Shown: positions 1 through 9,288 of the stretch, piece after piece
How positions within the stretch are numbered: position 1 is the first letter of the stretch
Layout: each line of letters opens with the position of its first letter
From: CAIKLP01 sp965279595
GTDB lineage: Bacteria; Bacteroidota; Bacteroidia; Sphingobacteriales; Sphingobacteriaceae
Assembly (NCBI GenBank): GCA_965279595.1
Contig: OZ257246.1
Coordinates: forward strand, 1,116,001 to 1,180,000
DNA length: 64,000 nt
Direction: 5' to 3'
Translations under genes and position numbers: made by a program
The notes under the pieces: model-generated
Seen by the model: the letters and a program-made list of their open reading frames with translations, nothing else
What the model was told of the DNA's origin: nothing
The model's database searches: none

Positions 1-1029
1 AAAAACTTGTGCACAAACCATAGTCAATGCTTCTGGTTGAGTTGGGTTTACTTTTCCTGGCATGATTGAAGATCCTGGCTCATTATCTGGAATTATAATT
101 TCTCCAATTCCACATCTTGGTCCTGAGCTTAACATTCTAATATCATTACCAATTTTCATCAATGCAACAGCAGCCCTTTTTAATGCACCTGATAATTCAA
201 CCATAGCATCATGCGCTGCTAAAGCTTCAAATTTATTTGGAGCAGTTATAAATGGATAAGAACTAATTTCTGAAATTTTCTTTGCCACTAATTCTGCATA
301 TCCTTTCGGAGCATTCAAACCAGTTCCTACTGCTGTACCACCTAATGCCAATTCCTTCACCATTTCTAAGGCATTTTTAATTGCTCTTATACTGTTTGTG
401 ATTTGTTGTGCATAGCCTGAAAACTCTTGTCCTAATGTTAAAGGAGTTGCATCCATAAAATGAGTACGACCAATCTTTACAATGGTTTTATATTCTTCAG
501 ATTTTTTTGTTAAAGTATTTCTTAATAATTCTAATCCAGGTATTGTAATATCAACAACTTGCTTATAAGCTGCAATGTGCATGGCAGTTGGATAAGTGTC
601 ATTAGATGATTGTGATTTATTTACATCATCATTTGGATGAAGAACTTTAGCCTCATCATTTAATTTTCCACCTCTAAGTACATGCCCACGATTGGCAATA
701 ACTTCATTTACATTCATATTACTTTGTGTGCCCGAACCAGTTTGCCAAATCACTAATGGAAATTCGTCGTCTAATTTTCCAGCTAAAATTTCATCACAAA
801 CTTCTCCAATTAACTTTGCCTTGTCAGCATCTAAAACACCTAAATCTTGATTGGTTAATGCTGCCGCCTTTTTTAAAATTGCAAATGCTCTAATTATTTC
901 AATTGGCATTTTATCAGCAGGTCCACCAATTTTAAAATTTTGTAATGATCTTTGAGTTTGTGCTGCCCAATATTTTTCAGCTGGAACGTTTACCTCTCCT
1001 AAGCTGTCTTTTTCAATTCTGAATTCCAT
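1..1029 (-). CDS. fumC: Class II fumarate hydratase, C-terminus cut by window edge
   Basis: Interconverts fumarate and malate in the citric acid cycle, in the cytoplasm. The minus frame is open from the ATG at 1029 to the window edge, giving 343 residues; the family is about 460 long, so roughly the last quarter lies outside. Visible family marks are the N-terminal [10 protein letters not shown] stretch, [13 protein letters not shown], the [13 protein letters not shown] region, the [16 protein letters not shown] region and the superfamily signature [11 protein letters not shown] near the window edge. The GTQ/NMN and SSND pattern fits class II fumarase rather than aspartase or argininosuccinate lyase, although aspartase is a close paralogue. 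The gene stands alone here, with 256 bases to the divergent OmpA-like gene. Confidence 0.95.
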   Translation of the reverse strand, partial: MEFRIEKDSLGEVNVPAEKYWAAQTQRSLQNFKIGGPADKMPIEIIRAFAILKKAAALTNQDLGVLDADKAKLIGEVCDEILAGKLDDEFPLVIWQTGSGTQSNMNVNEVIANRGHVLRGGKLNDEAKVLHPNDDVNKSQSSNDTYPTAMHIAAYKQVVDITIPGLELLRNTLTKKSEEYKTIVKIGRTHFMDATPLTLGQEFSGYAQQITNSIRAIKNALEMVKELALGGTAVGTGLNAPKGYAELVAKKISEISSYPFITAPNKFEALAAHDAMVELSGALKRAAVALMKIGNDIRMLSSGPRCGIGEIIIPDNEPGSSIMPGKVNPTQPEALTMVCAQVF

Positions 1030-1196
1030 TTTATTCAAATTTATTTAGGCAAATTTATAAAATTGTAGCTAATCGAGCGAGTTTTGATGCTTTGAATCAT
1101 TATTTTCAATTAAATAGTTTTTAAATAAAGATAAATAGTGACCAAGTTTTTCATATTTGTTGATAAATCCTATTATAGTTCTTGCTTTCTTGGTTC

Positions 1197-1204
1197 TACA
1201 TTTG
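1197..1204 (+). promoter_or_regulatory. Possible -7 element (TACATTTG) ahead of the OmpA-like gene
   Basis: TACATTTG fits the Bacteroidota -7 consensus TAnnTTTG, but no TTTG lies at the right distance upstream, so the match is half a promoter only. The rest of 1030-1285, between the divergent fumC and OmpA-like genes, shows nothing else I can support. Confidence 0.25.
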
Positions 1205-1285
1205 ATTCGGATAATTATAAACAAATGAAAGTGATTTTTTAAAGTATACGCTCATTTGTATCAAAATTAAAAACAGCTAGAAAAT

Positions 1286-2176
1286 ATGAAAATGAAATTG
1301 ACACACTTTGCAACTATTGCCTGCGTAATTCTAATGGCTTCTTGTGTTGTACCTAAAAAGAAATTTTTAGCAATGCAACATGAAAGAGATTCATTACAAA
1401 CAGATTTAAACATTTCACTTTTAAAAAATGACAGCTTAAATAAATTGATGGTATTGAAAAATGATACAATACAATCATTAAGAGCAGAAGTATCATCGTT
1501 AAAAGATAAGTTGACAAACTTAAATTCACAATACAGTACCTTGTCTGATAATTACAAACAATTGCGTGCCAATAGTACTGATGAGATTAAAAAATTATTG
1601 AAAGATTTAGAAAGCGCTCAAGCCAATTTAGCAGCACGTGAAAAACGTCTTCAAGAAGTAGAAGATGCAATGAAGAAACGTGATGAATCTGTTAATGCCT
1701 TACGTGATAAATTAGCGAAAGCTCTTTTAGGGTTTAACAAAAGTGGTCTTTCTGTAAATATCAAGGATGGTAAAGTTTATGTTTCATTAACTGATAAATT
1801 ATTATTCAGTACTGGAAGTATTGAGATTGATCAAAAAGGACAAGAAGCTTTAGTTGAATTAGCGAAAGTGTTAAAAACCCAACCAGATATTAACGTTTTG
1901 GTTGAAGGTCATACTGACAATATGAAAGTTGCAAACTTGGGACAAATAAAAGACAACTGGGACTTATCAGTAATGCGCGCAACTTCTGTTGTTCGCTTTT
2001 TAACTGACGGGCAAGGATTAGAACCATTGAGAGTAACGGCTTCAGGTAGAGGAGAATTTATGGCAATTGAAAAATCAAATGCTGCTGAAGCAAGAAGTAA
2101 GAACAGAAGAATAGAAATTATTTTAACTCCCAAATTAGATGAGTTGTATAAAATGTTAAACGACGATTCGAAATAA
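1286..2176 (+). CDS. OmpA-family lipoprotein with coiled coil
   Basis: Likely anchors the outer membrane to peptidoglycan. The 296-residue product begins with a lipoprotein signal peptide ending in MASC (Cys20). Residues about 25-150 are charged and heptad-like (QHERDSLQTDL through LAAREKRLQEVEDAMKK), predicting a long coiled coil. Residues about 160-285 form an OmpA C-terminal domain, with VEGHTDN and DNWDLSVMRA, which include the Asp and Arg that bind diaminopimelate in this family, and RSKNRRIEI at the end. There is no N-terminal beta barrel, so it is a periplasmic, lipid-anchored OmpA-like protein. A strong terminator follows directly, so it is the last gene of its transcript and probably monocistronic. 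Confidence 0.9.
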   Translation: MKMKLTHFATIACVILMASCVVPKKKFLAMQHERDSLQTDLNISLLKNDSLNKLMVLKNDTIQSLRAEVSSLKDKLTNLNSQYSTLSDNYKQLRANSTDEIKKLLKDLESAQANLAAREKRLQEVEDAMKKRDESVNALRDKLAKALLGFNKSGLSVNIKDGKVYVSLTDKLLFSTGSIEIDQKGQEALVELAKVLKTQPDINVLVEGHTDNMKVANLGQIKDNWDLSVMRATSVVRFLTDGQGLEPLRVTASGRGEFMAIEKSNAAEARSKNRRIEIILTPKLDELYKMLNDDSK

Positions 2177-2203
2177 ACATAAACATAAAACATAGTGCAT
2201 CTC

Positions 2204-2232
2204 AAAGCCCTGAATTTATTCGGGGCTTTTTT
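2204..2232 (+). terminator. Rho-independent terminator after the OmpA-like gene
   Basis: AAAGCCCTGAA pairs with TTCGGGGCTTT (one G-T wobble) around a TTTA loop and runs into six T residues. It lies 27 bases behind the stop codon at 2176. Confidence 0.85.
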
Positions 2233-2243
2233 ATAAACCAGTT

Positions 2244-2807
2244 ATGAGATTTTTTTTAACAATCATTTTTATTTTTCTTTTTAAGATAAGTTATAGCCAG
2301 AATATAAGTTTGGATTCAATTAATACAACTAATAAAAATTCTGAAATTAGAAGATCAAATAAATTCAAATACAATAAAATCAATAAAAAATATTATAAAA
2401 TTGTTGGGGCAGGTGGCGATGAATCAGTTGGGCCGTTTTGGGGATCGGGTAGAAATTCAATTTATTTTGGCTTACAAGAATATGGGCCCAAAGGTTGGTT
2501 GTATGAAATTAGATTAGGAGATGGATTGTTTAAAGTAAAGAAAGCAGAACTGTATGAACTGCAATCCATTGATTTATTCATAGGAAATCATAAGAGTGGT
2601 AATTTATTTCGATGTATTTATGGTTTAGAAATTGGAGCAATGCGATACTATGAGCCAAAAGAAACCACCTATACCCAAAATTTTGGATTAAAAGTTGGAT
2701 TAGGAACAGGTGATTTTTTCATGAGAAAGCATTTACTTATTGACTCCCACATTGGAATTGGTTTTTTAGGAATTAGTGGAGGAGCAAGAGCTGCATTAGT
2801 TTTCTAA
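2244..2807 (+). CDS. Small secreted envelope protein of unknown function
   Basis: A 187-residue protein that I do not recognise. It has a clear signal peptide (MRFFLTIIFIFLFKISYSQ), a basic Asn/Lys-rich stretch at about 30-52, then alternating hydrophobic and polar residues with many Gly and aromatics (YFGLQEYG, RCIYGLEIGAMRYY, FGLKVGLGTGDFF) and a terminal Phe. That pattern suggests a small outer-membrane beta barrel. It starts 12 bases behind the terminator of the OmpA-like gene and ends 3 bases before the convergent rfbC gene, with no terminator of its own visible. Confidence 0.6.
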   Translation: MRFFLTIIFIFLFKISYSQNISLDSINTTNKNSEIRRSNKFKYNKINKKYYKIVGAGGDESVGPFWGSGRNSIYFGLQEYGPKGWLYEIRLGDGLFKVKKAELYELQSIDLFIGNHKSGNLFRCIYGLEIGAMRYYEPKETTYTQNFGLKVGLGTGDFFMRKHLLIDSHIGIGFLGISGGARAALVF

Positions 2808-2810
2808 AAT

Positions 2811-3353
2811 TTAAAATGGACTCACAAATTCTTTAAATGTTGGCAATTCATAATCTTTTTCAGAAATATATTTACCTTCTACTTTCCAGTCAATACCTAA
2901 ATCTAAGTCATTGAATCGAATGCCTCCTTCAGCAGCTTTATGATAATAATTGCTACACTTATAACAAAAAATAGTATTGTCTTCAAGAGTTGAAAATCCA
3001 TGAGCAAAGCCAGCAGGTACAAAAAACTGTAAATGATTTTTGGAAGTCAATTCAACTGAAAAAGATTGACCATAAGTCGGAGAATTTTTTCTGATATCAA
3101 CTACTACATCCAATACCGCACCTTGTAATACTCTTACTAATTTTGCTTGTTCATATGGAGGGGCTTGGAAATGCAAACCTCTAATAGTGCCTTTTTGGGA
3201 TAATGATTGGTTATCTTGAATAAAGTTAATTGGTGCATGGTTTGTTTTAAAAAAATCATCTCTAAAACTTTCGTAGAAATAACCGCGTTCATCATTCCAT
3301 ACTTTGGGTTCAATAATCCAAAGTCCTTCAATAGGGGTAGTAGTAATTTTCAT
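2811..3353 (-). CDS. rfbC: dTDP-4-dehydrorhamnose 3,5-epimerase
   Basis: Epimerises dTDP-4-keto-6-deoxyglucose at C3 and C5, the third step of dTDP-L-rhamnose synthesis for surface polysaccharide. The 180-residue length matches the family. RGLHFQ holds the catalytic His61, QAKLVRV holds the conserved Lys71, and FCYKCSNYY holds the catalytic Tyr131; FVPAGFAHGF is the cupin strand typical of RmlC. rfbA, rfbB and rfbD are not next to it: it is the last gene of a short minus-strand run behind a DUF4286 gene (1 base apart) and a TPR gene. That is unusual, since rfb genes usually cluster, so the other steps must be encoded elsewhere. Confidence 0.93.
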   Translation of the reverse strand: MKITTTPIEGLWIIEPKVWNDERGYFYESFRDDFFKTNHAPINFIQDNQSLSQKGTIRGLHFQAPPYEQAKLVRVLQGAVLDVVVDIRKNSPTYGQSFSVELTSKNHLQFFVPAGFAHGFSTLEDNTIFCYKCSNYYHKAAEGGIRFNDLDLGIDWKVEGKYISEKDYELPTFKEFVSPF

Positions 3354-3354
3354 T

Positions 3355-3654
3355 TTATAATACCTCTAATACTGTTCTAAAAGCTGCATATTTATTGGCA
3401 TATCGATTTTGTAAATCTGCCTGCAAAGAAGGAGCGTGATTGGATTGATATTCTTTTAATTTATCCATCGTCTCACAAAAGTATTGAAAAGAATAGGTAT
3501 GTCCCTCTTGTGGAGGGTCCAATAATTTCATCATTTTATTTTCAATAAAACATCCTTTTCCCATTACTTCTGGAATATGGATTTCTTTCATCCATTTAAT
3601 CCATTCTTCATGAATATCATCTTCAACATTTACTGTAACACTATATAAAATCAT
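3355..3654 (-). CDS. DUF4286 family protein
   Basis: A 99-residue cytoplasmic protein without signal peptide or membrane segment. It fits DUF4286, a ferredoxin-fold-like family common in Bacteroidota: MILYSVTVNVEDDIHEEW at the start, then HIPEVM, then TYSFQYFCETMDKLKEY, and an ANKYAAFRTVLEVL end. No biochemical role is known to me. It sits between the TPR gene (12 bases) and rfbC (1 base) on the same strand, so all three are probably one transcript; in many Bacteroidota this small gene also sits beside TPR genes, which suggests a shared but undefined role. Confidence 0.8.
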   Translation of the reverse strand: MILYSVTVNVEDDIHEEWIKWMKEIHIPEVMGKGCFIENKMMKLLDPPQEGHTYSFQYFCETMDKLKEYQSNHAPSLQADLQNRYANKYAAFRTVLEVL

Positions 3655-3666
3655 AAATTTTTATTT

Positions 3667-5478
3667 TTAAAGAATATCACCTCTTAAAATTCTGTACCTT
3701 TTTCTAGCTTCAACAACAAATAAACTGCCGGGTTGTTCCTCAACAATTTTTTTGTAATACTCCATTGCTTTTGTTTGGTCCTTCAAATATAATTCAAAAA
3801 TTTGTGCTGTACCAAATAAAGCGTCATCACTCCAAATACCATCATTATAATTATTAATTATTTTTGAAAGAAAATCTATTGATTCGCTATATTTTTTCTG
3901 CTTTAATGCAATTTGTGATCGTGTCCAAAGAATATCATCGGCTAATTCATGGTTAGGATAAATGCGATCAATACTATCTAATTTCAATTCAGCTTGTGCG
4001 AATTTATTTTGAACAATTAATAAATCAGCTTGTGCATATTTGTTTAAGGCATCTGTATTTGAATCTAAGTTACTATTATCACTAATTAATAAACTTAAAT
4101 TCAAAGCATCATTGGCAATTAATTGTGAAGTGGACGCTTTTAATACATCTAGCTGCGACTTCGCCCAATCAAACTCTCCTGTATAATAGGCTAATTTTGC
4201 GTTTCTAAATTTAGCTTGCTGTCCAATAGGTTCATCTCTATTGGCTTTATCAACCTGTCCATACAAAAGTGAAGCCTCCCATATTTCATTATTGATTAGA
4301 TAAATATCTCCTAACTCTAATTTGCATTTATTTATAAAAATGCTACTTCCTAAATTTTTTGAAATGATGGTTTCTAAAAGTTGTATCGCTTCATTGGGTT
4401 TGTTTAAATACATTGCTAATAAATTAGCATAATCACGCATGGCACTGGAGCTTGTTGAATTCTCTCCATATTCTTTTAAAAAAGTTTGATAGGCTATATC
4501 TATCGTTTCTAAATCCTGGTTGGTAAAAGTGTTACTAAGTATTTTATCTTTCCTTGTAATTAATTGTTGTAGTCTAGCCTCTTGATATTGTGGATTCGAA
4601 ACGCCTAACTCAATGATATATTGATAAGATTTGATAGCTACATCAAAAGCATTATTTGACCTACAAAAATCAGCAAAAGCAAATACCCTAGTACCTTGTT
4701 CACCTAATCTTTTATCAAAAGCAATGGTTTGCATTAATGCGGATTCGAAATTTCTTTGTTGAATTAAAGTCCAAATCAATAATTCATAGTATTGATTATT
4801 GTCTGGTGATTTTTGAGATTTTTTAAGTAGCGCAACTTTCAATAAATCTAAATCCTTTGAGTCGGATAGGTAATCTTGAAAGGAGTTTTGCACTTGTTGA
4901 ATACTCAAGTAATTTATTTCTAATAAGTCTAATTGCTCTTCAATTATACCTGCTTTGTTATTTTGTATGTTAAATATTTTAGCTAATTCAGCAGTAAACA
5001 ATCCCGGATCCTTCATTACAGCTCTTGATTTGCGTATTGCTTTTTCTGCATATTCAAACTGTTCATATTCCATCAATCTAGACACTATATCATTATTAGT
5101 GTTGATTTCTGAAGTGACTGAATTTGCTGCTTTGTCAAATTCTTTATTTGCTTTTTCATTTAATTTCTGAACAATATATAATTGTCCTAAGTCAATAATA
5201 AATAAAGGATAGTTGTTGAATTTTTTAATTTGTTTTTTGAGCATTTTTTCAGCTCTTTCAAATTCATTGGTTTTGATAAGTAAGGAGTAATAATTCTGAT
5301 AATATAATTTATTACTCAAATCTTCTTGATGTAATTGCTCGTAAATATCCGTAGCCTTATCAAACTCTTCGTTTTTAAGATATTGTTTTGCTAATTGCTC
5401 CTTATTTGATTTTTGGGAAAAAGTAACTGAAGGAATTAAAATTAGTAATAGACCAATGGCTCTAAATAATGATTTCAT
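3667..5478 (-). CDS. Secreted tetratricopeptide-repeat protein
   Basis: A 603-residue exported TPR protein. It starts with a signal peptide (MKSLFRAIGLLLILIPSVTFSQ) and is helical throughout. TPR-like units can be read from about residue 25 (LAKQYLKNEEFDKATDIYEQL) to the C-terminus (AMEYYKKIVEEQPGS), with more divergent repeats in the middle. The C-terminal arrangement, a repeat followed by FVVEARKRYRILRGD, resembles periplasmic TPR scaffold proteins. Its partner is unknown. It is the first gene of a run with the DUF4286 gene and rfbC, and 188 bases separate it from the divergent S9 peptidase gene; I found no clear promoter match in that gap. Confidence 0.8.
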   Translation of the reverse strand: MKSLFRAIGLLLILIPSVTFSQKSNKEQLAKQYLKNEEFDKATDIYEQLHQEDLSNKLYYQNYYSLLIKTNEFERAEKMLKKQIKKFNNYPLFIIDLGQLYIVQKLNEKANKEFDKAANSVTSEINTNNDIVSRLMEYEQFEYAEKAIRKSRAVMKDPGLFTAELAKIFNIQNNKAGIIEEQLDLLEINYLSIQQVQNSFQDYLSDSKDLDLLKVALLKKSQKSPDNNQYYELLIWTLIQQRNFESALMQTIAFDKRLGEQGTRVFAFADFCRSNNAFDVAIKSYQYIIELGVSNPQYQEARLQQLITRKDKILSNTFTNQDLETIDIAYQTFLKEYGENSTSSSAMRDYANLLAMYLNKPNEAIQLLETIISKNLGSSIFINKCKLELGDIYLINNEIWEASLLYGQVDKANRDEPIGQQAKFRNAKLAYYTGEFDWAKSQLDVLKASTSQLIANDALNLSLLISDNSNLDSNTDALNKYAQADLLIVQNKFAQAELKLDSIDRIYPNHELADDILWTRSQIALKQKKYSESIDFLSKIINNYNDGIWSDDALFGTAQIFELYLKDQTKAMEYYKKIVEEQPGSLFVVEARKRYRILRGDIL

Positions 5479-5666
5479 TGCTAAATAAAATAATAGGCTA
5501 ATTTAAGAAATAACCCTGTTTTTTTGTTTGTATTACTAAATATTCACACATTATTGTAATATTCACAGTTTGTAGGCTATTAAGGGTAAAAAACGTGTTA
5601 CAGCTTATTGTATTGTTTAGGGAAAATGTATTTTTATTAGTTATATTGTTTTGCATAGCTTAAAAG

Positions 5667-7550
5667 ATGAAGATTTTATTAAGAGTTGTTTTTGTAATAT
5701 TCATTTGTGGTATTATTTCTTGTAAGAAAGAAAGTAACCGCAACCATATTGCATTAAAAGATTTTTTTAGAACTGCGGAGAGAAGTCAATTGCAAATTTC
5801 TCCAAACGGTGAACAAGTAGCTTATTTGCAAATGTACAATGGGCACTTGAATTTATTTGTTCAAAAAATAGATTCAAATGTTATTACCAGACTTACTTCT
5901 GATAGCAACAATAATATAAAAACATTTTTTTGGGCAAATGATAATAAACTATTGTTTCTGAAAGATCAATCAGGAGATGAATATTATCATTTATATAGTA
6001 TAGATATTTCTGGTTCAGCTGCAATGGATTTAACTCCATTTGAAAAAATTAAAATCCGCTTTGTTGATCAAGACCCAATCATCAATAATGAATTACTCAT
6101 TACTTTAAATAAGAGAACAGAAACACTTTTTGATTTATATCGCTTAAATATTGCTAATGGTGATTTAAAAATGATTGCTCAAAATCCAGGAAATATTTCT
6201 ACTTGGAAAGCAGATCATAAAGGGCAAATCCGCTTGGCTATTGAAACTGACGGAGTAAATGAAAGTATTTTATTTAGAGAAGATGAAAGCAAACCCTTTG
6301 TTAAAGTAATTACTTTAAATTTCAAGGAAACACTTTCTCCAATATGTTTTACTGCAGACAATCAAAATATTTTTGCAGTTTCTAATTTGAATCGAGATAA
6401 AATGTCAATTGTTGAATTTAATTTAAAATCAGCAAAAGAAACTAAAGTGGTTTTTTCTCATCCAGATGTTGATGTGCAAAATATGGATTATTCATTTAAA
6501 AGTAATGGACCGTTTTTTTGTAATTACATTACTTCTAAATGGGAAACCAATTATTTCAGTGAACAAGCAAAGGATTTAAAAAAGCAAATTATCAAGCAAT
6601 TAGGGGATGATAATTTTCTAATCGTAAGTTATTCAAGAGATGAGAATAGGTTTTTATTGAAAACTTATAGTGACCGATCATTAGGTATTTATTATTTGTT
6701 TGATTATTCAGAAAATAAATTAATAAAAATATCAGATGCGAGTCCTTGGATAGATGAAAATAAAATGGCAAGCATGAAGCCAATTTCTTTTTATTCAAGA
6801 GATGGATTATTGATACATGGTTTTTTAACACTGCCATTAAATAGTTCAGGTAAGAGTTTACCATTAGTAGTTAATCCGCATGGTGGTCCATTTATTAGGA
6901 ATAGATGGGGCTTTAATCCAGAAACTCAATTTTTAGCCAATAGAGGTTATGCTGTATTACAAGTAAACTATAGAGGATCTAATGGTTATGGTAAGAAATT
7001 TATGCAAGCTGGATATAAAGAAGTTGGAAGAAAAATGCAAGATGACATAACTGATGGAGTAAAATGGTTAATTCAAAAAGGGGTAGTGGATTCAACTAAA
7101 ATTGGAATTTTCGGATTTAGTTTTGGTGGTTATTTTGCATTGAATGGAATTATTAGAGATTCTGCATTATATCAATGTGCTGTTTCTTATTGTGGCCTAA
7201 CAAATTTGTTTTCTTTTATTAAGGAAGTTCCACCACAGTATGTGCAGTTTTTAGAAATGACCTACGAAATGTTTGGAAACCCTGAGAAGGATGCGGATTA
7301 CTTAAAAGAATATTCTCCTGCATTTCATATTGAAAATATTAAAGTACCCATATTAATAGCACAAGGGAAAAAAGATCCAAGGGTTGATGAAGAAGAAATT
7401 TCTGTCTTTGTGAAGCAGTTGAAAAAGAATAATATTCCAGTGAAGTATGTGATGATGGAAAACGAAGGACATGGATTCCAAAATGAAAACAATAGATTTC
7501 TTTTGTATAGTGAAGTAGAGAAATTTTTAGAAGAAAACTTGATGAAGTAA
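5667..7550 (+). CDS. S9-family prolyl oligopeptidase-like lipoprotein
   Basis: A serine peptidase or aminopeptidase of the S9 clan, probably anchored on the periplasmic or outer face. Signal peptide with lipobox GIISC, followed by KKES. Residues about 30-370 are beta-propeller-like (repeats such as SPNGEQVAYLQ and WANDNKLLFLKD). The alpha/beta hydrolase domain from about 375 has NPHGGP, the nucleophile elbow GFSFGG (Ser485), Asp570 in GKKDPR and His602 in EGHGF. The 627-residue length is normal. Its stop codon overlaps the start of the histidine kinase (TAATG), so the two are translationally coupled. Confidence 0.9.
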   Translation: MKILLRVVFVIFICGIISCKKESNRNHIALKDFFRTAERSQLQISPNGEQVAYLQMYNGHLNLFVQKIDSNVITRLTSDSNNNIKTFFWANDNKLLFLKDQSGDEYYHLYSIDISGSAAMDLTPFEKIKIRFVDQDPIINNELLITLNKRTETLFDLYRLNIANGDLKMIAQNPGNISTWKADHKGQIRLAIETDGVNESILFREDESKPFVKVITLNFKETLSPICFTADNQNIFAVSNLNRDKMSIVEFNLKSAKETKVVFSHPDVDVQNMDYSFKSNGPFFCNYITSKWETNYFSEQAKDLKKQIIKQLGDDNFLIVSYSRDENRFLLKTYSDRSLGIYYLFDYSENKLIKISDASPWIDENKMASMKPISFYSRDGLLIHGFLTLPLNSSGKSLPLVVNPHGGPFIRNRWGFNPETQFLANRGYAVLQVNYRGSNGYGKKFMQAGYKEVGRKMQDDITDGVKWLIQKGVVDSTKIGIFGFSFGGYFALNGIIRDSALYQCAVSYCGLTNLFSFIKEVPPQYVQFLEMTYEMFGNPEKDADYLKEYSPAFHIENIKVPILIAQGKKDPRVDEEEISVFVKQLKKNNIPVKYVMMENEGHGFQNENNRFLLYSEVEKFLEENLMK

Positions 7551-9172
7551 TGGCGAAAATTCCCGAACAAAAAAACAACTACCGTAAAAATTATACCCTA
7601 ATCCCTATTTTTATTGTTGTACTCACCATTACTTTTTTTATAGCATTATTTTTTGGCTATAAATTCACACAAAAAGTAATTGAATCGCAATTCACAACTG
7701 ATAAGGTAGAGGTATTAGAAAGTGCATTGCAACCCTATAATGAATTTGTCTTTAATAAGATTCCACAAATATCACTTTATCAAGGTTACTTAGATTCAGT
7801 ATCGATTAGAAGCCTCTCGAAAAATTTTCTACGAAATTATTCTATCATAAAATCAATAACTTTTTATGATATTGAAGTAGGAAACATAGCCATTGATGAT
7901 GGATTAAGGCAAGACAAATTTTCAATTGGAGTTAAGGCAGTTTTTAATATCGACAGAAAAACTCCTGCCAATAAAATGTTGATTTTTAAAAAGAATGTAG
8001 TTGGTGAATTTAATGGAAAAAATGCAACTGATTTTACAAAGCCTGTTTTAAAATTCGTTGATTTTTTAAATCACTATGATACTACAAAACCAATCAGTAC
8101 CGATCAATTATTTAAAGTGTTTTATAGTTTTGGCGATAAAGAAGTTAGTTATATCAATATACCACGTGATGCTGATATTAAAACCTATTTAAATTTAATT
8201 AATGGTGTTGATACTCGAATATTATCTTACGATCAAGATTTATTAACCTTTCATTTAGACCCACAATTATTACCTGTAAATAATTCAAGTCCGAATTTGT
8301 ACGAGCATATCTTTATTCGACCAATTACTTTCGATTCATTGATTAGTGATAGAAATTATTTAACTACAGGAATAGCTTTGCCTGGTGCATTTTCCGATTA
8401 TCAATTGTATTTTGTTTCTTCTAGAGAATTTGTAAATAAAAGAATTGGAATGCTCTTCACCCCAATAGCCATAGGTATTATGGCTGTTTATTTGATTATG
8501 TTGTTTATTGCAATTTTGATTTACCGTAATTTAAATGTCAATGCAAAGTTGTTTAAATTGCAATATGACTTTTTGAATAATTTAACTCATGAATTTAAAA
8601 CGCCAGTAAGCGTGATAAAAATTGCTGCCAATAACATCAAAACAAAAACCGAATTAACAGCGACTGATAAAGAATTATATGGTAGAATTTTGGATGAAGA
8701 GGCTGACAAGTTAAACGATTTGATGAATAAATTACTTTCTTTAACACAATTAGAAAATAGAAGTTTAATTTTAAAGAAGGAAAAGATTGACTTGTATGAA
8801 TTTTGTAGAGATATAGTGGATGCTTACCAAATTAAGTATACTGATTTCAAAATTGAATATTCGATTCAAAACATTTTATACTTTGAAGGTGATAGAGTGC
8901 TATTAGTTAGCTTATTTCAGAATTTAATAGACAATGCTTATAAATATTCTTTTCCTGATAAAAGACTTCTTCAAATAAAAATTAAAAGAGTGAAAGATGA
9001 AGTAATATTTAATTTTACGGATAATGGTATTGGAATTCCTAAGCAAGAGCAAGAAAATATATTTAAGAAATTTTATAGAGTAGAGAATCAATTTAACCAG
9101 CAAGGTAGTGTGGGCATAGGTTTGGCATTCTGCAAAGAAGTAGTTAAATTTATGAAGGAGAGATTACCGTGA
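7550..9172 (+). CDS. Sensor histidine kinase, C-terminus altered by a frameshift
   Basis: Membrane sensor kinase of a two-component pair with the downstream OmpR-type regulator. Two membrane segments (about 18-38 and 300-325) flank a large periplasmic sensor of no recognised family. Then come the dimerisation box NNLTHEFKTP (phospho-acceptor His347) and a HATPase domain with N box (FQNLIDNAYKYS), G1 (TDNGIGIP), F box (FKKFYRV) and G2 (GSVGIGLAF). Directly behind G2 the frame ends in KERLP and a TGA, whereas the other frame continues the usual family ending to 9228. One G appears to be missing near 9157. The start overlaps the S9 peptidase stop. Confidence 0.88.
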   Translation: MAKIPEQKNNYRKNYTLIPIFIVVLTITFFIALFFGYKFTQKVIESQFTTDKVEVLESALQPYNEFVFNKIPQISLYQGYLDSVSIRSLSKNFLRNYSIIKSITFYDIEVGNIAIDDGLRQDKFSIGVKAVFNIDRKTPANKMLIFKKNVVGEFNGKNATDFTKPVLKFVDFLNHYDTTKPISTDQLFKVFYSFGDKEVSYINIPRDADIKTYLNLINGVDTRILSYDQDLLTFHLDPQLLPVNNSSPNLYEHIFIRPITFDSLISDRNYLTTGIALPGAFSDYQLYFVSSREFVNKRIGMLFTPIAIGIMAVYLIMLFIAILIYRNLNVNAKLFKLQYDFLNNLTHEFKTPVSVIKIAANNIKTKTELTATDKELYGRILDEEADKLNDLMNKLLSLTQLENRSLILKKEKIDLYEFCRDIVDAYQIKYTDFKIEYSIQNILYFEGDRVLLVSLFQNLIDNAYKYSFPDKRLLQIKIKRVKDEVIFNFTDNGIGIPKQEQENIFKKFYRVENQFNQQGSVGIGLAFCKEVVKFMKERLP

Positions 9173-9228
9173 AGAGTGAGGAAGGGAAAGGCTCGGAGTT
9201 TAAAATTGTATTGCCTACAGTAATCTAA
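9157..9228 (+). other. Displaced C-terminal codons of the histidine kinase
   Basis: Read in the frame one base back from the kinase gene (GGA at 9157), this stretch encodes GEITVKSEEGKGSEF, then KIVLPTVI and a TAA. It is the standard final strand pair of HATPase kinases (hGG-hxhxSxxGxGSxFxhxLP). It therefore belongs to the upstream gene and marks a one-base deletion, real or from sequencing. No slippery heptamer is visible at the junction (ATGAAGGAG). Confidence 0.85.
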
Positions 9229-9262
9229 TAAGGATGTTACAAATAAATCATTAAATAGAACT

Positions 9263-9270
9263 TATTTTTG
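9263..9270 (+). promoter_or_regulatory. Probable -7 element (TATTTTTG) for the response regulator gene
   Basis: TATTTTTG is an exact match to TAnnTTTG, 18 bases ahead of the regulator's ATG. The matching upstream TTTG is not clear (GTTA at 9236-9239 is the closest). If used, it gives the regulator its own transcript with a very short leader, independent of the peptidase-kinase genes. Confidence 0.4.
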
Positions 9271-9288
9271 CAACCATAAACTAAACAA

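Noticed and set aside
62..259. Short plus-strand frame at the window start
   Set aside because: Lies inside the minus-strand fumarase, whose signature motifs span the same bases.
9152..9172. Programmed frameshift in the histidine kinase
   Set aside because: No slippery heptamer, stimulatory hairpin or internal Shine-Dalgarno is visible at ATGAAGGAG; a plain indel is simpler.
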